A DNA stretch of 11,824 bases from Methanosarcinales archaeon (GTDB taxonomy: Archaea; Halobacteriota; Methanosarcinia; Methanosarcinales; Methanogasteraceae), in assembly GCA_030672345.1 (NCBI GenBank), contig DAOVGO010000051.1:1-11824 (forward strand), given 5' to 3'. The notes beneath the pieces were generated by a model. The model was given only the letters and a program-made list of their open reading frames with translations. It was not told the origin of the DNA and searched no databases. Numbering within the stretch: position 1 is the first letter of the stretch; every line of letters begins with the position of its first letter. Of the stretch, positions 5,670-11,824 are shown piece after piece. Made by a program: the position numbers and the translations under genes.

Positions 5670-7058
5670 TTATTCAGTAAATGATTTTTCAAGGTCGTTC
5701 AGGTCGAAGAGCAGTACGTTATCTGTTGCGGCAAGTTTTTTCATTTTTTTTGTGAATCCTGATTTCGATATCAGGCAGTAAGTCTCTTTACGCTCCGGGC
5801 TTCCCCATTTTACAGATCTGGTTTTCTCTCTGAGGTTGTGGTAGATGTCTGTATCGGTCATTCTGTTCGTGTACTTACATTCACAAAATAATATCTCTTT
5901 TGTATTATCATTCAGCGCGATTATGTCGATCTCACTTTCACCATGCCACCATGAGCCGATCCTCGTAAAATCGAATGGTCTTTTCATCAGCAGGAATTCA
6001 ACACATATCTTCTCGAATGTGCGTGAACACATCTCGTTGCTCTGTTCCAAAATGGATTTTACGAGTTCGGAGGAGAGATTCTTCTCTATCATTTCCATAT
6101 TATTGAACACATATCTGAACCAGAAGACAAAGAAGTTATCATTTATGACATAGATGCCTTTTCTCGATTTTACACCTTCAGTAACCGGTATCTGCCTGCT
6201 TACAAGTTTCAAATCCGACAGCACCGACAAATATTTGGTTATTATGCCTTTTTCGTATCCTGTGTGATTTACGATTTCAGATAGTGTTGTTTTTCCGATG
6301 GAAATTGCATTTAATATACTGAAATAGATTCGAGGCTCTTTCAGCACCTCGCGCAGGAGAAACGGTACTTCGTTGTACATGAATGCGTCTTTTTTGAATA
6401 TCATGTCCTCAATGCATCTGTTAAGGGGCGCATCACCAAACTCCATGAGGTATGCAGGCGTCCCGCCGCAGATCGAATAGACGGTTATCTTCTCAACAAA
6501 CGAGTAGTTCTCCATGAATCTGCACGAATTTTTGAAATTCATCTGATCAATATTCATCTGTGCAGTTCTTCTCCCGTATAACGGGGATTTGTATCCAAGA
6601 AGCGACTCCATCACGGCGACCGATGAGCCGCAGATGATGATCTTCAGATTCGTTTTTTTCAGTTTCGTGTCCCAGTAATCCTGAAACACCGAAGGGAGCG
6701 CTGGGTTTGCACCGACTGCATAAGGAAATTCATCGAAGACTATCGCAAAATTATCTGTCGTGTTCCTGATAAAAAAATCCAAGAGAGAGTCCCATGTCGT
6801 GAAAGGCGCTTCTTTGAGGTATTCCATATCCATCTCTTCCGCAATCTGTGAGGAAAAACGTTTAAGCATCTCTTTCTGGGATTCAATCCTGCAAAAGAAG
6901 TAGATTCCATCCGCATCCTCCATAAATTTCTGCAAAAGCGCGCTCTTCCCAATCCGCCTCTTTCCATATACAACGATGAATTCCGCACCCCTGTTACTGA
7001 ACCGTTCCCTCAGTGTTACCAGTTCCTCTTCCCTGTTTACGAACTCTGGATACTCCAT
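5670..7058 (-). CDS. Archaeal P-loop ATPase with DUF234 C-terminal nuclease-like domain, second paralogue (462 aa)
   Basis: Same architecture as the ATPase at 1993-3408. Walker A GKRRIGKS (32-39), Walker B FAIVFDEFPY (104-113, D109/E110), sensor strand IIICGSSVAVM (140-150), SPLYGRRTAQ (158-167), winged-helix region about 240-300 (TLSEIVNHTG, ITKYLSVLSDLKLV), then a DUF234 PD-(D/E)XK-like set: E349 in RTFE, SEIDIIAL (375-382, D378) and CECKY (392-396, E393/K395). All key ATPase residues are intact, so it should bind and hydrolyse ATP in the cytosol; nuclease activity is only possible. ATG at 7058 opens straight into the conserved FVNREEEL motif. A TATA-like ACTTAATACA about 28 bases upstream suggests a leaderless message. 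It is convergent with the propeller gene on its left and divergent from the one on its right, so it interrupts the otherwise rightward run of exported paralogues. Its Lys-, Ile- and Phe-rich, AT-richer coding contrasts with the propeller genes. Confidence 0.93.
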   Translation of the reverse strand: MEYPEFVNREEELVTLRERFSNRGAEFIVVYGKRRIGKSALLQKFMEDADGIYFFCRIESQKEMLKRFSSQIAEEMDMEYLKEAPFTTWDSLLDFFIRNTTDNFAIVFDEFPYAVGANPALPSVFQDYWDTKLKKTNLKIIICGSSVAVMESLLGYKSPLYGRRTAQMNIDQMNFKNSCRFMENYSFVEKITVYSICGGTPAYLMEFGDAPLNRCIEDMIFKKDAFMYNEVPFLLREVLKEPRIYFSILNAISIGKTTLSEIVNHTGYEKGIITKYLSVLSDLKLVSRQIPVTEGVKSRKGIYVINDNFFVFWFRYVFNNMEMIEKNLSSELVKSILEQSNEMCSRTFEKICVEFLLMKRPFDFTRIGSWWHGESEIDIIALNDNTKEILFCECKYTNRMTDTDIYHNLREKTRSVKWGSPERKETYCLISKSGFTKKMKKLAATDNVLLFDLNDLEKSFTE

Positions 7059-7065
7059 AGTAGAC

Positions 7066-7077
7066 TACTTTAAAGTA
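7066..7077. promoter_or_regulatory. 12-bp palindrome next to the ATPase start
   Basis: TACTTTAAAGTA is a perfect palindrome 8 bases upstream of the ATG at 7058, between that start and the TATA-like element. It would cover the transcription start, so it could be an operator, or it may be chance AT-rich sequence. Confidence 0.3.
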
Positions 7078-7080
7078 TCT

Positions 7081-7090
7081 TGTATTAAGT
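7081..7090 (-). promoter_or_regulatory. TATA-like element for the ATPase at 5670-7058
   Basis: The reverse strand reads ACTTAATACA, centred about 28 bases before the ATG. That spacing puts the transcript start at or next to the start codon, fitting the absence of a ribosome site. Confidence 0.35.
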
Positions 7091-7094
7091 GTTG

Positions 7095-7127
7095 GGGCGG
7101 ATGTTCGAAATTCAGAAACTTTTAAGT
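7095..7127 (+). promoter_or_regulatory. Promoter of the propeller gene pair 7195-10304
   Basis: GGGCGGATGTTCGAAA (7095-7110) precedes CAGAAACTTTTAAGT, a BRE/TATA-like element near 7113-7127. A start near 7150 would leave a leader of about 45 bases containing the ribosome site. The 16-base block recurs at 1645-1660 with two differences. Confidence 0.45.
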
Positions 7128-7181
7128 AAGACAATCTACATGATGCAAAGGCAGTTATCATGGACATTACTCAACTGATAT

Positions 7182-7186
7182 GGAGG
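7182..7186 (+). promoter_or_regulatory. Ribosome binding site that decides the start at 7195
   Basis: GGAGG lies 8 bases before the ATG at 7195. An earlier in-frame ATG at 7180 overlaps this site and has none of its own, so 7195 is the better start; the protein then begins MNTKTLAAIVV, a normal signal peptide start. Confidence 0.75.
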
Positions 7187-7194
7187 CAGAACTT

Positions 7195-8943
7195 ATGAAC
7201 ACGAAAACATTAGCAGCGATAGTTGTAATGGTGACGCTTGCGCTCACCACACCACTGGCGTCCGCGTCCGGCTGGACGCAGTTCCACTGTGATGTGAAAC
7301 ACACTGGATACTCAACATCAAACGCACCTGACACGAATCATACGGCATGGATCAGCGATGATATCGGCGCGCATGTCGCATCATCGGTAACGATTGCAGA
7401 TGGACAGGTGTTTGTCTATTGCGGGGATTATCTTGTCAGTCTGGACGAATACACAGGAGCGGTTCTCTGGAACGTCTCTGTCAATAAGACCCCAGATGTC
7501 TGCGGATCGTGGGTCACTCCCGCGTATCACGATGGGCGCGTCTTTCTCTCCGCAAACGAGACCTGTTGCTTTGATGCGGCAGACGGGTCTCTGATCTGGA
7601 CGTTTGAACCGCCGACCGGAAAGGACGCGGTCAATGGCGGATGCGCCATTTCCGGAGGCATGGTCTTCACAAGCGACTGGGACGGCAGCCACTACTACTG
7701 CCTGAGCGAATCAGACGGCACCGAGATCTGGAATTTCACGGTGGACGGGAATGCTCAATCGACTCCCGCGGTATCGGTTGCGGATGATCGAGTATTCTTT
7801 GGCAGTTACACAGGCATCGTGGAAGGGGGCAGAGGCGGAGTTGCATACTGCGTGAATATGACAACAGGAGAGGAGACCTGGAACGTTACCACTGATAATT
7901 CGATCTGCGGGTCCGTAACCATCGGAGACGGGGTGATATACTTCACAGAATACAACTTCTATGGCGATGGTGCACTCTATGCGCTGTACTCGGAAAACGG
8001 AACAGTCAAATGGAATAAAACCGTAGAGCGTTCGGATTCCACACCTGCACTGGCAGATGGAAGGCTATACATCTCAGGAGGTTACGGGGGTCCGGATAAC
8101 AAGTTCACAGATCTTTTGACATACTGCTTTGATGCATCAACCGGCGACCTCATCTGGAATACCACGGTGGCAGATGAGATCGGCGACTGGAAATGCTCTC
8201 CTGCGTATGCTGATGGTATGGTCTTTGCAGGAAGACCAGAGCCAAACAGCATGGATTTCGAGGGCACGTATGCGCTCAATGCGAGCACGGGCGATGTTGT
8301 GTGGAGCTATCCCGAAGGCGGCGCATCGCCGGCTGTTGCTGACGGCATGGTCTTTACCGTGGGCGGCGGGAGGGTGTATGCGTTTGGTCCAACCACCATC
8401 TGGAACGGAGACGTAACGCTTGGTTCTGGCACGTTCAACGTCACAGCCGAGAGCGGTGTGGAATACACGATCAACCGAACATGCGCGCTTGCATCGATTG
8501 TTAGAGCATCAGAGAAAGGTGGATTCAACTACACGATCAACGATTCATGGTACGAGTCGTATGGCACGATCTACGTCGCTGAAATCGATGGCGTAAGCGA
8601 CTGGATGTACTGGGTGAACTATCCCGACGATCCGTCGCCGATGATCGGAGCCAATGCGTACGAACTGAATGATGGCGACGCAGTGGTATGGTATCACGCA
8701 GACAGCATGGAATCGACTCCTGAGAACACTGATATGCTGATTCGGATCGGTGTATCCATCGCCAGTCCGGGCGACGTCAACTACGACGGCGAAGTCACCG
8801 CCGCAGACGCAGTCCTCACTCTCCAGATGGCGGTCGGAGCGGTTCCTCCAAACGAAGAGGCTGACGTGAGCGGCGATGGCGCGGTAACATCGCTCGACGC
8901 GCTGATGATCATGCAGGCGGTAGCAGGAGCGATTACCATCTGA
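7195..8943 (+). CDS. Exported beta-propeller protein with DUF4430-like domain and C-terminal dockerin (582 aa)
   Basis: Start chosen from GGAGG at 7182-7186. Residues 1-25 are a signal peptide (MNTKTLAAIVVMVTLAL, cut near ASA/SGW). Residues about 26-395 are PQQ/BamB-like blades, with repeating motifs such as GAVLWNVSV, GSLIWTFE, GTEIWNFTV, GEETWNVT and GDLIWNTTV, many N-x-S/T sequons and a cysteine before the turn in several blades. Residues about 400-520 are a DUF4430-like beta-grasp domain, with WMYWVNYPDDPSPMIGANAY and ELNDGDAVVWYH the clearest markers. Residues 526-582 are a dockerin with calcium loops DVNYDGEVTAAD and DVSGDGAVTSLD. The family link of DUF4430 is to transcobalamin-type C-terminal and surface proteins; ligand unknown. 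The next gene follows after 11 bases, so they form an operon. Likely surface-attached through a cohesin partner. Gene product is intact. Confidence 0.93.
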   Translation: MNTKTLAAIVVMVTLALTTPLASASGWTQFHCDVKHTGYSTSNAPDTNHTAWISDDIGAHVASSVTIADGQVFVYCGDYLVSLDEYTGAVLWNVSVNKTPDVCGSWVTPAYHDGRVFLSANETCCFDAADGSLIWTFEPPTGKDAVNGGCAISGGMVFTSDWDGSHYYCLSESDGTEIWNFTVDGNAQSTPAVSVADDRVFFGSYTGIVEGGRGGVAYCVNMTTGEETWNVTTDNSICGSVTIGDGVIYFTEYNFYGDGALYALYSENGTVKWNKTVERSDSTPALADGRLYISGGYGGPDNKFTDLLTYCFDASTGDLIWNTTVADEIGDWKCSPAYADGMVFAGRPEPNSMDFEGTYALNASTGDVVWSYPEGGASPAVADGMVFTVGGGRVYAFGPTTIWNGDVTLGSGTFNVTAESGVEYTINRTCALASIVRASEKGGFNYTINDSWYESYGTIYVAEIDGVSDWMYWVNYPDDPSPMIGANAYELNDGDAVVWYHADSMESTPENTDMLIRIGVSIASPGDVNYDGEVTAADAVLTLQMAVGAVPPNEEADVSGDGAVTSLDALMIMQAVAGAITI

Positions 8944-8954
8944 CAGGGGTCGAT

Positions 8955-10304
8955 ATGTCTCCAATCGCCAGATCGATCGCAACAGCCGCCGCGGTTCTGC
9001 TGATCGCAATATCGGTGCTTCTGCTGCCCGCGGCGGCAGAGTACCCGATGTTCCACCTGAATCCGGAGCGCACAGGAAACGTGAGCGGGGATGCGCCGAT
9101 CACCGGCAATTTAATCTGGGATAGTAGTCTCGGAAGCGGTTATATCGGCGGCGGCGCAAGTGTCGTTGCAGGTCGCGTCTACGTATCTAACTGGCCTGGC
9201 AGTGGGACTGAGAATCTTGGCTTACATTGTCTTAACGAATCTGATGGGAGCATCGTATGGAGCAACGTGCTCGGCGGATACGGCGGTGTTTCGACACCGG
9301 CTATCGAATGTGGGCGGGTGTTTGCCGGCGCCACATATTTCAGTGGCGATCTATACTGCATCAATGCAAGCGATGGAACCATGATCTGGAACAGAACGAT
9401 CGAACCAAATCCAGGATACCATGGTGTCGCATCTTCGCCGCTCATCCATAACAGCATGGTATATGTGGTCAGCTCTTCGGATGGAAGGCTACACGCATTC
9501 GATTTCGATGGAACCGAACAATGGAATTACTCGGCGTCGGGCAGTTCTGATAATTATATGTCGGCTGCAACAGACGGCAGCAAACTCTTTTTTGGCGGCG
9601 GAAACGCTATGAACTGTGTGGATATTGCAACGCAGACCGAAGAATGGACATTTGGTGTAGGTGATAAGGTGACGACAACACCTGCTGCCTGCGATGAAGT
9701 TGTGTACTTTGCAACCGGGAAGAATGAGAAGAAACTGTATGCTGTCGATATTGCGACAGGAACTCTCGTCTGGAGCAGGTCTCTTTATGGCTCGCTCTCC
9801 TCGCCCGCGATATCGGGTGGCAGGATATACATCGGTGACAAAGAGAAGAAGATCAACTGCATCAATGCAAGCGATGGAAGCGAGATCTGGAATCAGACAC
9901 TTGGTGGACCGTGTTTATCATCGCCAGTCGTTGCAGGTGGCATGGTATACACCGCAGAAAATTATGGACCGGGCACGGTTTACGGTTTCGATGCAGAGAC
10001 CGGCGATCTGATATGGACTTATGACACTGGCAACTTTAACATGGCACAGCCCGCAGTATCCGACGGAATTCTCTTCATCGGCTCGGACTCCGGATACCTG
10101 TATGCGTTCCGCGATCCACCACCACAGGAAGGCGACCTCAACCACGATTCAGAAGTCACAGCAGCGGATGCCGTCGTAGCGCTACAAATGGCGGTCGGGG
10201 CGGTTCCTGTTATCGATGAAGCTGATGTGAGCGGCGATGGTGTGGTGACTTCGCTCGACGCACTGATGATGCTGCAGGTGGCGGCAGGCAGTATCAACGC
10301 ATGA
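8955..10304 (+). CDS. Exported beta-propeller protein with C-terminal dockerin (449 aa)
   Basis: ATG at 8955 lies 11 bases after the previous stop and 4 bases after AGGGGT (8945-8950), so it is translated from the same message. Residues 1-28 are a signal peptide (RSIATAAAVLLIAISVLLL, cut after AAA). Residues about 29-390 are seven or so PQQ-like blades, with motifs GSIVWSN, GTMIWNRT, GTEQWNY, EEWTFG, GTLVWSR, GSEIWNQT and GDLIWTY. There is no DUF4430-like domain. Residues 393-449 are a dockerin, loops DLNHDSEVTAAD and DVSGDGVVTSLD. It is the closest paralogue of the next gene: YIGGGAS near the N-terminus and GVASSPLI in mid-propeller are shared at matching positions. A 24-base stretch occurs twice inside the gene (9355-9378, 9856-9879). 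Probably surface-displayed; ligand unknown. Confidence 0.93.
   Translation: MSPIARSIATAAAVLLIAISVLLLPAAAEYPMFHLNPERTGNVSGDAPITGNLIWDSSLGSGYIGGGASVVAGRVYVSNWPGSGTENLGLHCLNESDGSIVWSNVLGGYGGVSTPAIECGRVFAGATYFSGDLYCINASDGTMIWNRTIEPNPGYHGVASSPLIHNSMVYVVSSSDGRLHAFDFDGTEQWNYSASGSSDNYMSAATDGSKLFFGGGNAMNCVDIATQTEEWTFGVGDKVTTTPAACDEVVYFATGKNEKKLYAVDIATGTLVWSRSLYGSLSSPAISGGRIYIGDKEKKINCINASDGSEIWNQTLGGPCLSSPVVAGGMVYTAENYGPGTVYGFDAETGDLIWTYDTGNFNMAQPAVSDGILFIGSDSGYLYAFRDPPPQEGDLNHDSEVTAADAVVALQMAVGAVPVIDEADVSGDGVVTSLDALMMLQVAAGSINA
9355..9378 (+). repeat. Intragenic 24-base direct repeat in two propeller blades
   Basis: Identical over 24 bases with 9856-9879 and in the same frame, encoding the CINASDG turn in both blades. 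Third codon positions match too, which points to recent blade duplication or gene conversion rather than protein-level selection alone. Confidence 0.75.
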
Positions 10305-10308
10305 TCTC

Positions 10309-10319
10309 CTATATGTTTA
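10309..10319 (+). promoter_or_regulatory. TATA-like promoter of the last propeller gene
   Basis: CTATATGTTTA is centred about 33 bases before the ATG at 10347, just past the previous stop at 10304. The expected transcript start near 10339 leaves only about 8 bases of leader, and no ribosome site is seen, so this gene may be near-leaderless and independent of the upstream pair. Confidence 0.4.
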
Positions 10320-10346
10320 AGTTAAAACAACCATCATGATTCAACC

Positions 10347-11824
10347 ATGAACCCGAAGACCACAACAAAAATAGCAATCCTGATCGTGCTGGCGCTTGTA
10401 CTCACCACAACGGTTGCATCCGCAGATTGGTCCCAGTTCCACTGCGATCCCGGGCGCACAGGAAACGCAAGCGACGGTCCGCTCACAAAAATGGTACTCT
10501 GGGAGACAAAACCGTCTGTCGGCTATATCGGAGGTGGTGCAAGCATCGTTGGTGGCAGTGTTTACGTCGCAACATGGCCCCCGATGGGAGCGAGCAGCAA
10601 CCTTGGATTATTCTGCCTGGATAATTCAACCGGCGACATTCTCTGGAAGAATCCGATCGGTGGCACAGGCAGCGCATCCACACCTGCTGTAGCTGGGGAT
10701 CGGGTGTTCGTGGGCTCGGTAACAGGTGATATCTACTGCGTGAACGCGACGGATGGCACCACAATATGGAATAGGACGATCGATGAGAACCCTGCCTACT
10801 GGGGTGTCGCATCCTCACCGCTCATCTACAACGATACGGTCTTTGTGAACAGTTTTTCGGATGCAAAGTTACACATATTCGATTTCAATGGAAAAGAGCT
10901 ATGGAGTGTCGATACTCCGGGTAATATCAATCAATATGCCTCCCCTGCAGCATCTGTGGGCGTGGTCTTTTTCACTGGCGGAGATCCTGCTCTCTACTGC
11001 GTGAATATCAGCAACCAGTCGATTCTGTGGACATTCAACACCACCGATACGATAAAAACGACGCCTGCAATCGAGGATGGTGTGGTCTACTTCGCAACAA
11101 AGAACCGGATGTACGCGGTCAACATGACCGGGGACATGGTCTGGAGTCGTGATCTGAAGGCTACGATCTCTTCGCCAGCAATTGCGCATGGAAAAGTCTA
11201 TATCGGCTCTGGAACCTCGGAAAAGAAGCTATACTGCTTTGACGCTGGCAACGGAAGTGATATCTGGAATGCATCGGTGAATGGCGCAATCCTATCATCG
11301 CCTGCCGTTGCAGATGGAACGGTCTACTTTGGAACGAACACCGGCGACGGTACGGTCTACGCACTGAACGCAACCGATGGTTCCGTACGATGGAGCTACG
11401 ATACCGGCGACTACATCATGTCCTCGCCGTCGATCTCTGACGGGATGATGTTCATCGGCTCGGATACCGGGTATCTGTACGCATTCGGCACACCTGATAA
11501 GTTCTGGAAGGGCAATGCGGTGCTGCTAAGTGGCGAGACCCTGAATGTCACAGCAAACAACAGCGGCACAAACTACACGATCAACCACACCACAGCACTC
11601 GGCGCATTCATCAAAGCTTCCGGATACGGTGGGTTCAATTTCACGATCAATGATTCCTGTCTTGCGTTTGTGGATTCGATTGCAGAGGTTTCAAACAACG
11701 AAACAGAGGGAAAATACTGGCGTTATCATGTGAATTACCATCCGGACGATCCGGAGCCAACGATCGGTGCGGATAAGTTCGAGTTAAATGCAAGCGGCAC
11801 TGTCAGGGATGTGGTCACATTCTA
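10347..11824 (+). CDS. Exported beta-propeller protein with DUF4430-like domain (3' end outside window)
   Basis: Frame 3 is open from ATG 10347 through the right edge, giving 492 residues and two bases of the next codon. An ATG at 10336 stops after four codons and is rejected. Residues 1-26 are a signal peptide (MNPKTTTKIAILIVLALVL, cut after ASA). Residues about 27-383 are PQQ-like blades: GDILWKN, GTTIWNRT, KELWSV, ILWTFN, DMVWSR, GSDIWNAS and GSVRWSY. From residue 384 a DUF4430-like domain begins, with NYTINHTTALGAFIKAS, YWRYHVNYHPDDPEPTIGA and DKFELN, matching the domain of the protein at 7195-8943. By analogy a dockerin may follow beyond the window. The propeller resembles the preceding protein most, the tail resembles the one before that, so it combines modules of both. 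Glycosylation-type N-x-S/T sites are frequent. Confidence 0.92.
   Translation, partial: MNPKTTTKIAILIVLALVLTTTVASADWSQFHCDPGRTGNASDGPLTKMVLWETKPSVGYIGGGASIVGGSVYVATWPPMGASSNLGLFCLDNSTGDILWKNPIGGTGSASTPAVAGDRVFVGSVTGDIYCVNATDGTTIWNRTIDENPAYWGVASSPLIYNDTVFVNSFSDAKLHIFDFNGKELWSVDTPGNINQYASPAASVGVVFFTGGDPALYCVNISNQSILWTFNTTDTIKTTPAIEDGVVYFATKNRMYAVNMTGDMVWSRDLKATISSPAIAHGKVYIGSGTSEKKLYCFDAGNGSDIWNASVNGAILSSPAVADGTVYFGTNTGDGTVYALNATDGSVRWSYDTGDYIMSSPSISDGMMFIGSDTGYLYAFGTPDKFWKGNAVLLSGETLNVTANNSGTNYTINHTTALGAFIKASGYGGFNFTINDSCLAFVDSIAEVSNNETEGKYWRYHVNYHPDDPEPTIGADKFELNASGTVRDVVTF

Noticed and set aside
5384..5692. Reverse-strand open frame across a dockerin
   Set aside because: Ala/Ser/Thr repeats arise from reading dockerin codons backwards; the same shadow appears antisense to the other two dockerins.
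7180..7194. Upstream ATG as the start of the second propeller protein
   Set aside because: It overlaps the GGAGG that serves the ATG at 7195, and would place charged residues ahead of a normal signal peptide.
8545..9009. Reverse-strand open frame of 154 codons
   Set aside because: Lies wholly antisense to two strong propeller/dockerin genes and reads as Arg/His/Val-rich shadow sequence.
4164..10304. Quinoprotein (PQQ-dependent) dehydrogenase function
   Set aside because: The blades have the PQQ-type fold motif, but no vicinal disulfide, haem CxxCH or catalytic aspartate pattern was seen; the repeat occurs in many non-enzymes.
10336..10350. ATG at 10336 as a gene start
   Set aside because: It reaches a stop after four codons; the frame from 10347 is the one with a signal peptide and propeller.

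Overview
The window looks like archaeal DNA, most likely from a methanogen- or methanotroph-related (ANME-type) euryarchaeon. The evidence is BRE/TATA-type promoters, a GTG start or near-leaderless starts on some genes, GGAGG-type ribosome sites on others, two ATPases of the archaeal DUF234 type, and a cluster of exported beta-propeller proteins with C-terminal dockerin domains. The taxonomic placement is inference; no marker gene is present.

Layout. Positions 2-1461 hold the 3' part of a P-loop ATPase with a DUF4143 tail, followed 14 bases later by a small cytosolic protein of unknown function. Positions 1462-1992 hold no intact gene but contain a strong RNA-type hairpin, a promoter-like block and what looks like the tail of a decayed reverse-strand gene. 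A reverse-strand DUF234 ATPase fills 1993-3408. The gap 3409-4163 contains the ATPase promoter, a fragment resembling the N-terminal domain of PriA, a long CACAGAT-type inverted repeat, a very clear archaeal promoter and a possible frameshifted relic. An exported propeller-dockerin protein follows (4164-5585), then a convergent second DUF234 ATPase on the reverse strand (5670-7058). The right half is a rightward run of three more exported propeller proteins: 7195-8943 (propeller, DUF4430-like domain, dockerin), 8955-10304 (propeller, dockerin) and 10347 to the window edge (propeller, DUF4430-like domain; the rest is outside the window).

How the genes may work together. The four secreted proteins are paralogues built from the same modules. 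They would be expected to dock through their C-terminal dockerins onto a cohesin-bearing surface scaffold encoded elsewhere, presenting propellers and DUF4430-like domains outside the cell; no cohesin is visible here. The three ATPases are cytosolic. Each couples an AAA-type P-loop core and winged-helix region to a C-terminal PD-(D/E)XK-like fold, and there is no direct sign that they act in the same pathway as the propellers. The gaps between genes carry relics and repeats, which suggests an accessory region that has gained and lost genes.

The most useful annotation corrections are: the start of the second propeller protein belongs at 7195 rather than at the upstream in-frame ATG; a fourth propeller gene is open through the right edge; the first ATPase reads open from position 2, so it extends upstream of its first internal ATG.
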